A stretch of DNA of 64,000 nucleotides, taken from the NCBI GenBank assembly GCA_028023455.1, contig JAQFVV010006215.1:3641230-3705229 (forward strand), in the 5' to 3' direction. The DNA comes from Epiperipatus broadwayi. Its lineage: Eukaryota > Onychophora > Udeonychophora > Euonychophora > Peripatidae. The notes beneath the pieces were generated by a model that did no database searches, had not been told where the DNA came from, and saw only the letters and a program-made list of their open reading frames with translations. The position numbers were made by a program, and so were the translations under genes. This document shows positions 23,224-34,304 of this stretch, piece by piece (the stretch's first letter is position 1; every line of letters begins with the position of its first letter).

Positions 23224-23480
23224 ATGTCGATGTTTCTAACTGTCTTTCCAAATTATCTTCATTCTCTGACTCCAAACTTCTAGAGCTTCCAATTTTTTCT
23301 CCTCTCTGTTTTTAAATGTTGAAGCATTTGATTTATAGAGCAACATTGAAACAAAACATTTTCCAGACTTTTTTCTTAATTCTGTCTTTGAAGAAAAAGC
23401 ACAGTACTTTTTTTAACTTTTTAAAGTCTGTTAAGCTATTGCTAGTTTCATTATAATTTCTTTACTACTATTTCCATCAT
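23224..23480 (-). pseudogene. decayed LINE C-terminal fossil hosting a SINE insertion
   Basis: Minus strand readings in shifted frames give LRKKVWKMFCFNVAL and KLEALEVWSQRMKIIWKD. These match the LINE block following the RT core (Leu-x-x-x-x-Trp/Val-x-Leu-Tyr-Gly-...-Leu-Glu-Ala-x-Glu-Met-Trp-x-x-Arg-x-Met). The copy continues past the SINE insertion (below 23090) as a faint KKLINKCGLKRRQ reading. Confidence 0.5.
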
Positions 23481-24115
23481 CATTTAATCAACTTCATAAA
23501 ATTATTTACAAATAATAGTTTGATTTATAATTTATTTAAAGATTAAAATTTTTACTTTCTCCATCTATTTTCCTTGCTTTAGTTGCATTTATTTTGAGGG
23601 CAAACTTATTACATATTCTATTTCTTTTACCTAGCATTCTAAAAAGTTCATTTCCATTAACTGCAGATTCTACCATAATGAAATCTTTTTCTAATAAAAA
23701 GTTATACCTTTATCATAATAACACTTATTTAGCAACTTACCTAAATAAATATAGCCAAAGTAAAGTCATCATTCTCTTCCATATGACTTTCTCCTGACAG
23801 AAATCATTTAATCTATAATACCCTTCTGAATCACATACACCAATTCATCCTATCAAAGATCTTCAAGATTAATAAAATAAACATTACTTCTCCAACGTTT
23901 TCACCATATCTCTAAATAAATGTCATCACTATTACTTCTTTTCTAAAGGTGAATTGCTATTCAAATTAAAGCACAATTAATTTATTAGAAATTTATCCAT
24001 TAAAAACACTCAACACCATGGCAACCCAGGAAAATAAATAAATTGTTTTAAATCACACATTTTACTGCTTTAGTAGATTACTATTCCTATATATTGACTG
24101 TTTATATATTTATCA

Positions 24116-24116
<1 letters not shown>

Positions 24117-24148
<32 letters not shown>

Positions 24149-24150
24149 CG
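24117..24150. repeat. (TA)n(TG)n compound microsatellite
   Basis: ATATATATATAT followed by TGTGTGTGTGTGTGTG and GCGTGC. Confidence 0.9.
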
Positions 24151-24807
24151 TGCACAAAGCTAGTCAATACAGGCAGTTTTGTGTCACTCAAAAAATGATG
24201 TGCAGCAAAGCAGAATTAAGTAAACTGTAAGTAACTTATATATTCTAATTTGCATAGCAATAATTGTCTAACAATATGCAAATTAGCCTTATAGAACTTC
24301 TAATGAGGACAGAAAAAAAGGAGACTAGTGATACTAATAGAGCAGAGTGAAAACAGTTTAATGTGTGCAATGCAGACCAGATAATGCAGAAGAGATACTG
24401 TCAAATCTAATTGGACTGATTAAAAGATGTTAGTGAGTAGCAAAATGCTTTCAGAAAATCACCAATAAAAACTAACGTAAGAAGTTACAGAATTAAAATG
24501 ATAAACTTTCAATAAAGCAAATAAAGAAAGACTTTCAATAAAAAGTAGAAATAGAGTCTAACTCTATATATGAACTGTTCAGTGATTATTAATATTTTGT
24601 TGTTAAGTTCAACCAACCAGTCACCAAGTCATTAGTTGAACCTACTTAACTATTGCTAACATATATTATTTTGAATAAATAAATTTATAAATATTACCAA
24701 AATCACACTTTTCTTTATGTTTGCCGTAATATCCTATAAATATAATTTGTCCAAACTTCAAACACTTTTTAGCAAAACTCTTTATTTGTACATTCACAGT
24801 CACTTAC

Positions 24808-24835
24808 GTTTCGACTGACCTGCAGTCTTCTTCAG
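24808..24835 (-). ncRNA. hammerhead-like motif, left end of element 2
   Basis: Minus strand: CTGAAGA-A-GACTG CAGGT CAGTC-GAAAC. Stem II is a perfect 5-bp helix. The core has CUGAAGA rather than CUGAUGA. Confidence 0.5.
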
Positions 24836-25898
24836 AGCTATTATATAATGAACAAAATAAAATAAAAACATAACTATATAATAACACTATAAAACATTTT
24901 AAACAATAAAAAACTAAAAACAACATAATATATATATATTATTAAAAAACAAATAAATAATCAAACCCAAATAAAACAATTAATATAAAATAAAATGAAC
25001 TACATAAATAGAAAATAAATATAAATTATACATGTGTATTCCTAACTTTTTACATATATACATTCAAGGACAACTATTAATCTGAAAAATTATCTATTTT
25101 ATTATTATTAACAATCTACTAATTATCTCTATTCTTCATAAACCCAACTTTTATGATTAATAACTAAAACTCTTTTAATTTCAAATCATATAATATTTAT
25201 TATTTCCCTACTCATTCTTCTTTTAAAATTAATATTTTATATCTATTATTATTTCTGAACATTTAAAACCTATAAACATTATAATCCCTAAACTCACCAA
25301 GTCTATTTTGATCTTCCAAATGAAAATAAAAATTCGTTTTTTTTCAAAAAATTATCTTATACCCTAGCTCCCCCTATTACATGTTATTTAAACTAAATAT
25401 ATATCCCCTACAACTCTCTATTTATATATATATATATATTTTATTTTTACACTTTAACTTTATTACCATTATACAACTCTTACAAATTTATATCATACTG
25501 CCTTATATGTCTTTACATATATATTCCCTACAACTTTATTTTACATATATATTTTTTATCTTATACACTTTAACTTTTATTATTATTTTTATATAATTCT
25601 CATAATTTTTTTATTTTTATTATACTGTTTTATACGTAAATATTATGCTAATTTTATTAATTTATTATTTTCCTATTATTTAATATCTATATATATATAC
25701 CCACATTTATACTCCTATTTAACCTAACCATTTTTTATCATTCCCAACTCATTTATAAACAATTATCTCTTTACATATTTACCTCTATATATCTTACTTA
25801 ATAATTATAACTATACTAATCTCATCCTAATCCCAGAATCTCTATTAAATTCTGGTTTTATCTTTCTTATTAATATAGCTTCTTTTATTTTTCTTTCT

Positions 25899-26384
25899 TT
25901 AATACTTTTCGTATGTAACTTCATTTTTATTGAACTTTGTGCTCTGTTTCTTTTGTATGTATATATATATCGGTGATTTATTATCTGCCATATGTTGTTT
26001 TAATCTTGTTTTTATAGAATTTTTTGTTTCTCCCACATATTTGTTATCAATCCCACTATCTAGACATTGTTTGCATTTTATCACATATACTCCATTAATT
26101 ATTTCTTTATTATCTTTATTATATCCTATGTATTTGTTATCTATCAAATTTAATAGGTTTTCTCTTTTTTTATTAATTATTTTTGTATTAATTATTCTTT
26201 TGTATCTTTTATTAATCTTCTTTATAATTTTGTTAAACTTATTCACTGTGATATTATTATTTGTTTTTATTCCTACATATCTATTTTCATCTTTCTTTTT
26301 TACTTCACTCTTTTCATTTTTATTTATCTTACACTCTATTTTTCCAATAATTCTTTTAATTATATATACAGGGAAACCATTCAT
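25899..26384 (-). CDS. GIY-YIG endonuclease domain of Penelope-like element 2 (minus copy, open)
   Basis: Open for 161 residues. After the end of the reverse transcriptase (MNGFPVYIIKRIIGK) comes a basic Lys/Asn-rich linker. The endonuclease core follows: GVYVIKCKQC, then GIDNKYVGETKNSIKTRLKQH, that is the GIY-YIG pair (as GVY and YVG), the catalytic Arg (KTRLKQH) and a paired Cys. In the family this endonuclease nicks the target for primed reverse transcription. The frame ends at a stop after VTYEKY, before the usual C-terminal helix that carries the conserved Glu; that helix (RKIKEAILIRKIKPEF-like) continues in a shifted frame. The N-terminal RT is missing from this copy. Confidence 0.8.
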   Translation of the reverse strand: MNGFPVYIIKRIIGKIECKINKNEKSEVKKKDENRYVGIKTNNNITVNKFNKIIKKINKRYKRIINTKIINKKRENLLNLIDNKYIGYNKDNKEIINGVYVIKCKQCLDSGIDNKYVGETKNSIKTRLKQHMADNKSPIYIYIQKKQSTKFNKNEVTYEKY

Positions 26385-26438
26385 TTTTAACTTATTAATT
26401 ATTAAATCTTTTTTTTTATTATAATCTTCTTTCCTTGA

Positions 26439-27332
26439 ACAAAAATTAACAAGGAAAATATCCCACTAAGGCCAATTATTGATTGTAAAGGATCTTATTT
26501 AGACAAAGTTTCAAAATGGTTATCCAGTGAAATTTTTAAAAAATATGCTAATGAGTATGAAAATTCCAATATTAAAAATAATAAAATTTTAATAAATGAA
26601 ATTAATGACATATTTAAAAAATATGAATACAGAAACTTAACGTTCATAAAAATGGACATTATTTCTATGTATACTAATTTAAATGTAAGTAAAGCGATCA
26701 ATTTAGCTATAGAGAAATATATTAAGGATAAAAATAAAACAATAAAATTACCTGTTCATATTTTGGTAGATTTAATGGAATTATGTTGCAAGGATGTAGT
26801 TTTTGAATATAATACAGAATTTTATAAGCAAAAAGAAGGATTGTTAATGGGAGGAGCTCTTAGTGCAATTTTAAGAAATATTTATATGAATGAGTTTGAT
26901 AAAAATATAACAGAAAATAAAAATGCTCCTTTGTTTTTTAACAAATATGTAGACGACTATTTAATGATTTTTAATAAAAGCCAAAGTCAAATAAGCTGGT
27001 TTATTAATGATATTAATAAAATAGAGGAGAATATAAAGTTTACAGTTGAGAAGGAAGACAATAATGAAATTGCATATCTGGATATAATGTTTCAAAAGAA
27101 ATTGATAGATAAAAAATGGTGTATTGAGACAAGTATTTATAAAAAGAACAATATTAGTAACAAAATAACAAGTTGGTTTTCCAACATTGATAGGAAATAT
27201 AAAATTAGTTGTATATATTCAAGAATATACAGGGCTGCAATGTATTATTCAAGGAAAGAAGATTATAATAAACAAAAAGATTTAATAATCAATGAGTTAA
27301 AAATGAATGGTTTCCCTGTTATATATAATTAA
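26439..27332 (+). CDS. Penelope-like reverse transcriptase (plus copy, N-terminally truncated)
   Basis: The frame is open from 26439, with the first ATG at 26652. It contains the PLE block PLRPIIDCKGSYLDKVSKWL, motif A KMDIISMYTNL (26650s, catalytic Asp), motif B-like LLMGGALSAILRNIYMNE, motif C FFNKYVDDYLMIF (YVDD, about 26940) and the block IKFTVEKEDNNEIAYLD, ending NELKMNGFPV. Motif B has GGALSA where most relatives have GSPLSP. The N-terminal third usual for the family is absent. A one-base insertion near 27320 (GTT ATA instead of GTA TAT in the sister copy) ends the frame and separates it from the endonuclease, so the copy is inactive as a fusion protein. Confidence 0.88.
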   Translation, partial: TKINKENIPLRPIIDCKGSYLDKVSKWLSSEIFKKYANEYENSNIKNNKILINEINDIFKKYEYRNLTFIKMDIISMYTNLNVSKAINLAIEKYIKDKNKTIKLPVHILVDLMELCCKDVVFEYNTEFYKQKEGLLMGGALSAILRNIYMNEFDKNITENKNAPLFFNKYVDDYLMIFNKSQSQISWFINDINKIEENIKFTVEKEDNNEIAYLDIMFQKKLIDKKWCIETSIYKKNNISNKITSWFSNIDRKYKISCIYSRIYRAAMYYSRKEDYNKQKDLIINELKMNGFPVIYN

Positions 27333-27850
27333 AAGAAGTATTGGAAAAATAGAGTGTAAGATAAATAAAAATGAAAAGAGTGAAAAAAGAAAGATGAAAA
27401 TAGATATATAGGAATAAAAACAAATAATAATATCATAGTAAATAAGTTTAACAAAATTATAAAGAAGATTAACAAAAGATACAAAAGAATAATTAATACA
27501 AAAATAGTTAATAAAAAAAGGGAAAACCTATTAAATTTGATAGATAACAAATACATAGGATATAATAAAGATAATAAAGAAATAATTAATGGAGTATATG
27601 TGATAAAATGCAAACAATGTCTAGATAGTGGGATTGATAACAAATATGTGAGAGAAACAAAAAATTCTATAAAAACAAGATTAAAACAACACATGGCAGC
27701 TAATAAATCACCGATATATATATACATACAAAAGAAACAGGACACAAATTTACACAAAGTTCAATAAAAATGAAGTTACATACGAAAAGTATTAAAGAAA
27801 GAAAAATAAAAGAAGCTATATTAATAAGAAAGATAAAACCAGAATTTAAT
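27333..27850 (+). pseudogene. GIY-YIG endonuclease of the plus Penelope-like copy (frameshifted)
   Basis: Same domain as 25899-26384 but broken by the base insertion at about 27320 and a 3-bp-class deletion near 27387. The open part (27537-27767) keeps GVYVIKCKQC but reads KYVRETKNS, with Arg replacing the conserved Gly of the YIG-equivalent. Both the frame and a core residue are lost. Confidence 0.8.
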
Positions 27851-28834
27851 AGAGATTCTGGGATTAGGATGAGATTAGTATAGTTATAATTATTAAGTAA
27901 GATATATAGAGGTAAATATGTAAAGAGATAATTGTTTATAAATGAGTTGGGGATGATAAAAAATGGTTAGGTTAAATAGGAGTATAAATGTGGGTATATA
28001 TATAGATATTAAATAATAGGAAAATAATAAATTAATAAAATTAGCATAATATTTACGTATAAAACAGTATAATAAAAAAAAAAATTATGAGAATTATATA
28101 AAAATAATAATAAAAGTTAAAGTGTATAAGATAAAAAATATATATGTAAAATAAAGTTGTAGGGAATATATATATAAAGACATATAAGGCAGTATGATAT
28201 AAATTTGTGAGAGTTGTATAATGGTAATAAAGTTAAAGTGTAAAAATAAAAAATATATATAAATAGAGAGTTGTAGGGGATATATATTTAGTTTAAATAA
28301 CATGTAATAGGGGGAACTAGAGTATAAGATAATTTTTTGAAAAAAAAAAACCGAATTTTTATTTTCATTTGGAAGTTTAGGGATTATAATGTTTATAGGT
28401 TTTAAATGTTCAGAAATAATAATAGATATAAAATATTAATTTTAAAAGAAGAATGAGTAGGGAAATAATAAATATTATATGATTTGAAATTAAAAGAGTT
28501 TTAGTTATTAATCATAAAAGTAGGGTTTATGAAGAATAGAGATAATTAATAGATTGTTAATAATAATAAAAGATAATTTTTCAGATTAATAGTTGTCCTT
28601 GAATGTATATATGTAAAAAGTTAGGAATACACATGTATAATTTATATTTATTTTCTATTTATGTAGTACATTTTATTTTATATTAATTATTTTATTTGGG
28701 TTTGATTATTTATTTGTTTTTTAATATATATATATTATGTTGTTTTTAGTTTTTTATTGTTTAAAATGTTTTATAGTGTTATTATATAGTTATGTTTTTT
28801 ATTTTTATTTTATCTTGTTCATTATATAATAGCT

Positions 28835-28862
28835 CTGAAGAAAACTGCAGGTCAGTCGAAAC
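28835..28862 (+). ncRNA. hammerhead-like motif, right end of element 2
   Basis: Plus strand mirror of 24808-24835 with one change (GAAAACTG for GAAGACTG), about 70 bp before the element end. It retains ACTG...CAGT pairing and GAAAC. Confidence 0.5.
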
Positions 28863-29227
28863 GTAAGTGACTGTGAATGTACAAATAAAGAGTTTTGCTA
28901 AAAAGTGTTTGAAGTTTGGACAAATTATATTAATAAATAAATTTGTTAAATTAAACTTTTGGTGTGTTTAATTTAAGTATAATCATTAAATATATGACTG
29001 CTTACATTATAGTCTAGCCCTTTATATATTAAATGGCACGGACTCCAGTACCTGTATAAGGATTTTGGTATACACATAGATTGCTACAGTTGAAGAGGCG
29101 GAAATAGTAAAATGTTATTTGGCATAGTTTCCAGAAGTTGGATATATTAGATATTAAAGGGAATGTATAGACTTATAGAAATGCAGCACAGTGTAATAAC
29201 ACTGTTCAATGTGGTCAACCTGGAACA

Positions 29228-29410
29228 GTGGCAGCTATATGTCAATCATATGAAAAAATATGTGATATTACTAAAGATAACCTGAAAATTGCCATCCTAT
29301 TATGGATGTCAGGACAAGATGCCCTGCAACTGGAAAATTGTTTATATGATCCAAAGCTAAATGTAAGAAATCATACACAAGGAATTGAGAAAATTAAATG
29401 TCTATTTTAA
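29228..29410 (+). pseudogene. Ty3/gypsy Gag fragment
   Basis: Sixty residues ending ENCLYDPKLNVRNH... with KIAILLWMSGQDALQLEN, matching the Gag capsid helix block (x-Ala-x-Leu-Leu-x-x-x-Gly-x-x-Ala-Leu-x-Leu-x-Asn). A remnant zinc knuckle (YYCENKGYVKKMC) lies near 29748-29790 in another frame. Confidence 0.6.
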
Positions 29411-29959
29411 GCCAATAACCAAAATATACAGCATGTCATTGTTTTTGAATTAAAGTGCAGGCACAAACTAAAATCGTATGTATGATTTAGTAAATGTGGA
29501 GATTACATAGGGAAGATACTATTGAACCAGTTATTATGGAGCATAGGAGACATAAAGCTTAGGCAGATGCTTCAGACAGAATCTACTTAAAACATAGTGT
29601 CATCAATGTGGAGTAGCACACAGAAACATGCTAAACCATGCGCAAGCATTTAAAAATCGATGGAGACAGCTACCTTCAGTACACGGGGAAATGTGGCAAA
29701 GGCACAAGTGACACAGAAGAATTTGGCACTGATCACTAATATCTATTATTATTGTGAAAATAAGGGTTATGTAAAAAAAATGTGTAAATTCAAAACATAA
29801 TATTTTAATTGAGATTTAACAGCCATTTATCAAAGTTGTGCAATAATAAGCCACAAATCAAATATGTAATTCAAGGGAAGGAGTGGTAAAGAAGGCCATA
29901 AAAATGAGGCTAATAAAAGAAAAAGATGATACATCAAAAATGTTACAAGTGAAAGTCAG

Positions 29960-30080
29960 CAGTCAAGTAATAAAAATAGAAGTTGATAGTGGGGTTGAAG
30001 TATCAAGTATCATTAATGTGCCTTAGAGAATGGATGGCTATTTGCAAAAGAGTCAATATTAAAGAAAACAAAGTTAATGG
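29960..30080 (+). pseudogene. Ty3/gypsy aspartic protease remnant
   Basis: IKIEVDSGVEVSSI reads in frame, with Asp-Ser-Gly at the catalytic triad position. A stop follows within 15 codons. Confidence 0.55.
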
Positions 30081-30419
30081 TGACAGATATTATCAGAAAG
30101 GGGATTAATATCAAAGAAGTAATATTAGTACCCATAAGAGTGATTAATCATAGTAAAAATTTACCACAATATGTGGTTATGAGAAATATTAATCTGATAT
30201 TGGAATACAGTTGGTTTAAGCTTTTGGGTATTAGAATAAATATAATAAAAAGAGTAAAATATAAACTGAAATAAAAAGTAAATTTCCTTAGCACTTTAAT
30301 CTAACTGCAGATTAAAGACAAAACCATTTGATATAGAGATAACAGAAAATAACTAACAAGTCGTTTATAGACCAAAGAAGTCCCGTTTGCTCTTAAACCC
30401 AAAGTGGAGCAAGCACCAA

Positions 30420-30900
30420 AGGATTTGATAAACAGAGGCATTATTAAGCTGACAGAGGAATTCACCTGGGCAATACCTATAGTTGGCATACTTGAAACTG
30501 GGTGGATATGCCAGAATATGCAGCAATTATCAGGTAATAATTAACAAAAATATTAAAAAGGAATCTTTTATACCAAGAATAAGAGATGTTAGTTTTCACG
30601 CAGAGAGCTTTGTACTTCACAAACTAGATTTGCAATCAGCATTTTATAAAATCCCTGTCACAAACAGAACAGCTGAGTTGTTTATGATTAATACACATAT
30701 GTGACTGTTTAAATTCAACAAATTGCTATACAGGATAACTGTAGCACCTAACATTTTCTAAGCAAAAGTGGGAAACTTTTTAAAAGTAGAGGGAACTATA
30801 CTGTATCTAGATGACATCTTGATAGTTGGTGAAAATAAAATCAATTACAGAAATGAGTATATGCTGCTTGCAATAAATTAAATAAGTTTGGCCCTAGACT
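30420..30900 (+). pseudogene. Ty3/gypsy reverse transcriptase remnant
   Basis: Blocks in order: GYARICSNYQVIINK, then FVLHKLDLQSAFYKIPV (motif A, LDL-x-x-Ala-Tyr/Phe), FMINTHM, then FKFNKLLYRITVAPNIF, then YLDDILIVGE (motif C, YLDD). A stop separates motif A from the rest (about 30703). Confidence 0.85.
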
Positions 30901-31929
30901 AAATGCTTCCAAGTGTATTTGGTAGGTGAAAGAAATAAAATTTCTCAAACACATAATAACAGAGAAAATAAAATATCCTAACCTAGAGAAGGTTACTGGA
31001 GTAAAAAATGCTCTGAAGCTAACATGTTAATGCCAAACAGTTGCCAGCATTTTTAGACTTACTGAATTTTTTTGAAAGTTTTCTGAAGGGCAAATCTCAT
31101 GTAGCCACAGCCCTTTAAGAGCTCTTAAAAAAATCAGAAATAGAAATGGGAAGTTGAACAATACAAAGTTTTTAAAAAAGTGAATTATTGGTATAACTAG
31201 TTCATTATTGAGAACAGCAAGAAGTGGTAACTACCTCTCAAAAGCCTCAGAATATGGTACTGAACATACCATCACATGTGCTTCTAGAATACTTTCCATG
31301 GCTGAGAAAACTATAGTCAATTGGACAAGGAAGTTTTAGCAATGGTATTCACTGTGAAGAAAGTTCACCAATATGTTTATGGGTGGCCATTCAAAATCTA
31401 CACCAAATATGTCACTATTGGTTATATTTAAAACAAATAAAAAGACTCAGGACTATTCCAGTCAACTTATGCTGTAATGGATTAATATCCTAGCTTCATA
31501 TGATTGATTATTACATAGGCAAGGAAAACAGATAAAACATGCTGATGCATTCTAGTCGAGTATTACTGAAATAAATTATATAGATGTTATTAAGTCCAAA
31601 ATAGTTAACAGCGAAGTTGTAGCCAAATAGACAAAAAACAATAAAGATTATAAACTACTAACAAATTAGATTAAATACGAATCATCCAAAAATGATCAAT
31701 TTACATAGTACCAGCAATTTGGAATACTCAGGAAGGTTTGTCAATGTGTTACAAGCAAATTTTAATGACAGACTGGGTATTGATACACCAGGATACCCTG
31801 GGATTGTACGTATGAAGGAACTAATGCAGTCATATGTTTGGTGGTCAGTAACAGTGACATAAAGTAAACAGTAAGATGTTAAGCCTACCAACAAACAATG
31901 AGCCTACTAGCTAAACAGGATGGGAAGGA

Positions 31930-32345
31930 AAGGATCCATTTAAACCATGCCAGGCCATTCCATGGACATATATTTCTGATAGCCATAGATGCATATTTCA
32001 AATGGGCAGAATATCATTTGATGAAGAATACCAGAAAGTTCTAAATGAATTTTTTGTTACACAAGGGTATCCTGAGACTATAGTAATAGACAACACAGAA
32101 TTCAGATAGATGCAGTTGAAGGATTTCCTTACTTCAAAGGGAATATAGCATGTTTTTAAACTGCCACACCAATCTCAATTAAATGGAATAGCAGAAAAAG
32201 CTGTCCAACATTTGAAATGCACACTTAATAGGATGGAGTATGCTGATATCCACAAAGGGCTAACAACATCAATATTTTACCAAGCATTTCATACTAAGCT
32301 CAGTTATGAGGAAAATCCCAGCAGAGTTATTAATGAAATGCTGTG
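31930..32345 (+). pseudogene. Ty3/gypsy integrase core remnant
   Basis: ARPFHGHIFLIAIDAYFKWAE shows the first catalytic Asp context (Asp-Ala-x-x-Lys-Trp). Then comes the Asp-Asn/Thr block around 32088 and the Leu-Asn-Gly-Ile-Ala-Glu-Lys-like block near 32180, equivalent to Asn-Gly-x-Ala-Glu-Arg. Frames shift between blocks. Confidence 0.7.
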
Positions 32346-32708
32346 TAAGGATGCATGTCTGTTATAATTCGAGAAAAGGTTAAAAAGAAAGAAGTAAATC
32401 AAATTTAACTTAGTTAGGCCAAACCATTTGGATTAAGAATATTCTAAAGAAAAAAATGGATACTGGGGAAATAAGCAGAGTACTGTCTAGCCAAGTATGG
32501 GAAATAAAAATTAGAAAGATAAAAGAATTGTAAGAGGGCCCATCACATAAAAAAATGTCTAAGTGAACTGATAGGAAATATGAATGATAATGTAGATTCG
32601 GATAACATTCAAATAAAAAATTATTTAGAAAAGGATAGAGATTAAAATGAATGTATCTACTAACATGGAGAAAGGCATAAAAGATAATCACGCAACTCAA
32701 AAGGCACC

Positions 32709-33072
32709 TAATGAGGAAAGATAAAAAAGCAGAGTAGTGATACTAGTAGAGCATAATGAAAACAGTTTAAATGTGTGCAGTGCAGATCAAATAGTGTAGG
32801 AAAAGGATACAGTCAAATCTAAGTGGACTCAATGATGTGAGTGAACAGTAAAGTGCTTACTAAAATCACTTGTGAAATGTGAACTGTACAGTGATTAATA
32901 TTTTATTGCGCAGTCAGTTGCCAAAAGAACCTACTAAACTATTACTAATGTATACATTATTCTGAGTAAATAAACTCATTATTAAGTTATTAAAACTTCT
33001 AGTATGTTTAATTTAAAGTATGAATTATTACATGTACGCTGCTTAGATTATAGTCTGACCTTGTACATATTA
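32709..33072 (+). mobile_element. 3' LTR of the Ty3/gypsy element
   Basis: Starts TAATGAGGA after CTCAAAAGGCACC and ends TACATATTA. It shares GTGATACTAGTAGAGCA, AGTCAAATCTAA and TTTAATTTAAAGTAT with the 5' LTR. The two LTRs are visibly divergent with several indels, so the element is not recent. Confidence 0.8.
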
Positions 33073-34304
33073 ACTTTATATATATAAAATAAGCCAAAAA
33101 ATTAAATTTAAATGACTGAACCAAAATCAATATCTCAAAACTTGCTATTTATGAATCAATATAAAATAGTCACCTCTATCTAACATTTACATATCTGCAC
33201 TTTCAATTATCAATAATTAAAAGAATATATTAAATGAAAAAATTACAAATCAGTAAAAATAAACTTTTTAATTTTTATAGTTTATAGTGCAAAATGTCAT
33301 AAGCAAATAACAAAAAAAAAAAAAATCTTTTATCCCTTCATTATAAACTTCCTGTTTTTTTTTTTAAAAAAAATTTCAAACTCTTTGAAAATTTATGTAA
33401 ACATGACATTCATTATTTTATACTCTTATTCAAATATTTTTATGCATGAGGGATGATTATTTAAAGTTTCATATACATTTTTTGAATCCTTGTAAATTTA
33501 TTTATTAATAACAATATAAATCATTCTTTATGGATATACAGATAGAAAATATTAAAACAATAATTTGCTTTTAGTGATTAACCAATCTATAATCTCCTTT
33601 TATTTTCTTGTTTAAAATGCGGATCAGTTTATCCAATAAATTCTTCTTTCTTTCAATTTAGCAGTTTCATATAAACTTTTTTTAAACATTTAAGATTAAA
33701 AAAACTGTACTCTCTTTTTCAGTGACTTCCCCCTCCATTAAAAGAAATATTGTGAATTAAATAGAACTATTGAACAAAAATAGAAAAATCAAAATAGATA
33801 TCTTATTGCAATTAGACTTACTAATTTATAAGTATTTATTGAATTTTTCTTTAATTTTATTTTTAAATGTGTATATGTTGTAAAATTGCATACTATTATA
33901 TGATTCACTTCCAAACACAAATTTTATTATCCGCATCAAAACTTGGATAAATGTCACAAATATGCGGAGACTATTTTATATATACATATATAATGCACTA
34001 AACTATTCTTATTAATCTATATTATTAAATAGCAATTGTAAAATCAGTTTGATAAGTATTATTTTATTTTAAAACTCCGAAGGCAGTTAGCTATAAAAAA
34101 TATGAATTTTACTATCAAGTATACCTAGTTTTAGTGATATGGAAGATTTAATATTAGACATAGTTTAAATTTTCTGTAGCATTTTTATTTTACACATATA
34201 TTTATATATATATATACACACACACACACTTGCTCATATAGGAATCTCTCAAAAAAAAAGTTTGTAACAAAATTCTATAACTATAACTTAAAAACATAAT
34301 GTAC
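33073..34304. other. AT-rich intronic stretch before CAMLG exon 2
   Basis: No gene is recognised. It contains (TA)n(CA)n near 34200-34228 and long A/T runs. Confidence 0.5.

Larger units (their letters stand above)
24687..28931. mobile_element. Penelope-like element 2: inverted pair of copies with 13-bp target duplication
   Basis: AATAAATAAATTT flanks the insertion at 24674-24686 and 28932-28944. A minus-strand partial copy (about 24741-26440: endonuclease and 3' region) is joined head to head to a plus copy (about 26440-28931: reverse transcriptase, endonuclease, 3' region). The 1.7-kb arms are nearly identical by eye, so both copies probably arrived together. The outermost ~55 bp on the left (24687-24740) have no partner on the right. 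Confidence 0.85.
24301..29031 (+). mobile_element. 5' LTR of Ty3/gypsy element, split by a Penelope-like insertion
   Basis: TAATGAGGA at 24301 begins sequence homologous to the 3' LTR (32709-33072), through GATACTA(A/G)TAGAGCA, GAAAACAGTTTAA and ACTATT(G/A)CTAA to 24686. It resumes at 28932 and runs to about 29031 (GTGTTTAATTTAA, TTATAGTCT(A/G)(G/A)CC, TATTA). Without the insertion the LTR would be about 490 bp, longer than the 3' LTR, the excess being indels. A TGG-initiated primer-binding candidate follows at 29034. Confidence 0.82.
29034..32708 (+). mobile_element. Ty3/gypsy internal region, decayed
   Basis: Gag, protease, RT, RNase H and integrase remnants occur in the canonical Ty3/gypsy order between the two LTRs. 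TGGCACGGACTCCAG at 29034 directly follows the 5' LTR, where a tRNA primer-binding site is expected; the tRNA is not identified. Numerous stops and shifts mean the element is dead, and it is older than the Penelope-like insertion in its LTR. Confidence 0.85.

Noticed and set aside
25930-26424. 164-aa hydrophobic open stretch on the plus strand
   Set aside because: It is the antisense of the GIY-YIG endonuclease on the minus strand; Phe/Leu/Ile richness comes from Lys/Asn-rich coding on the other strand. The mirrored stretch at 27329-27757 (minus) is rejected for the same reason.
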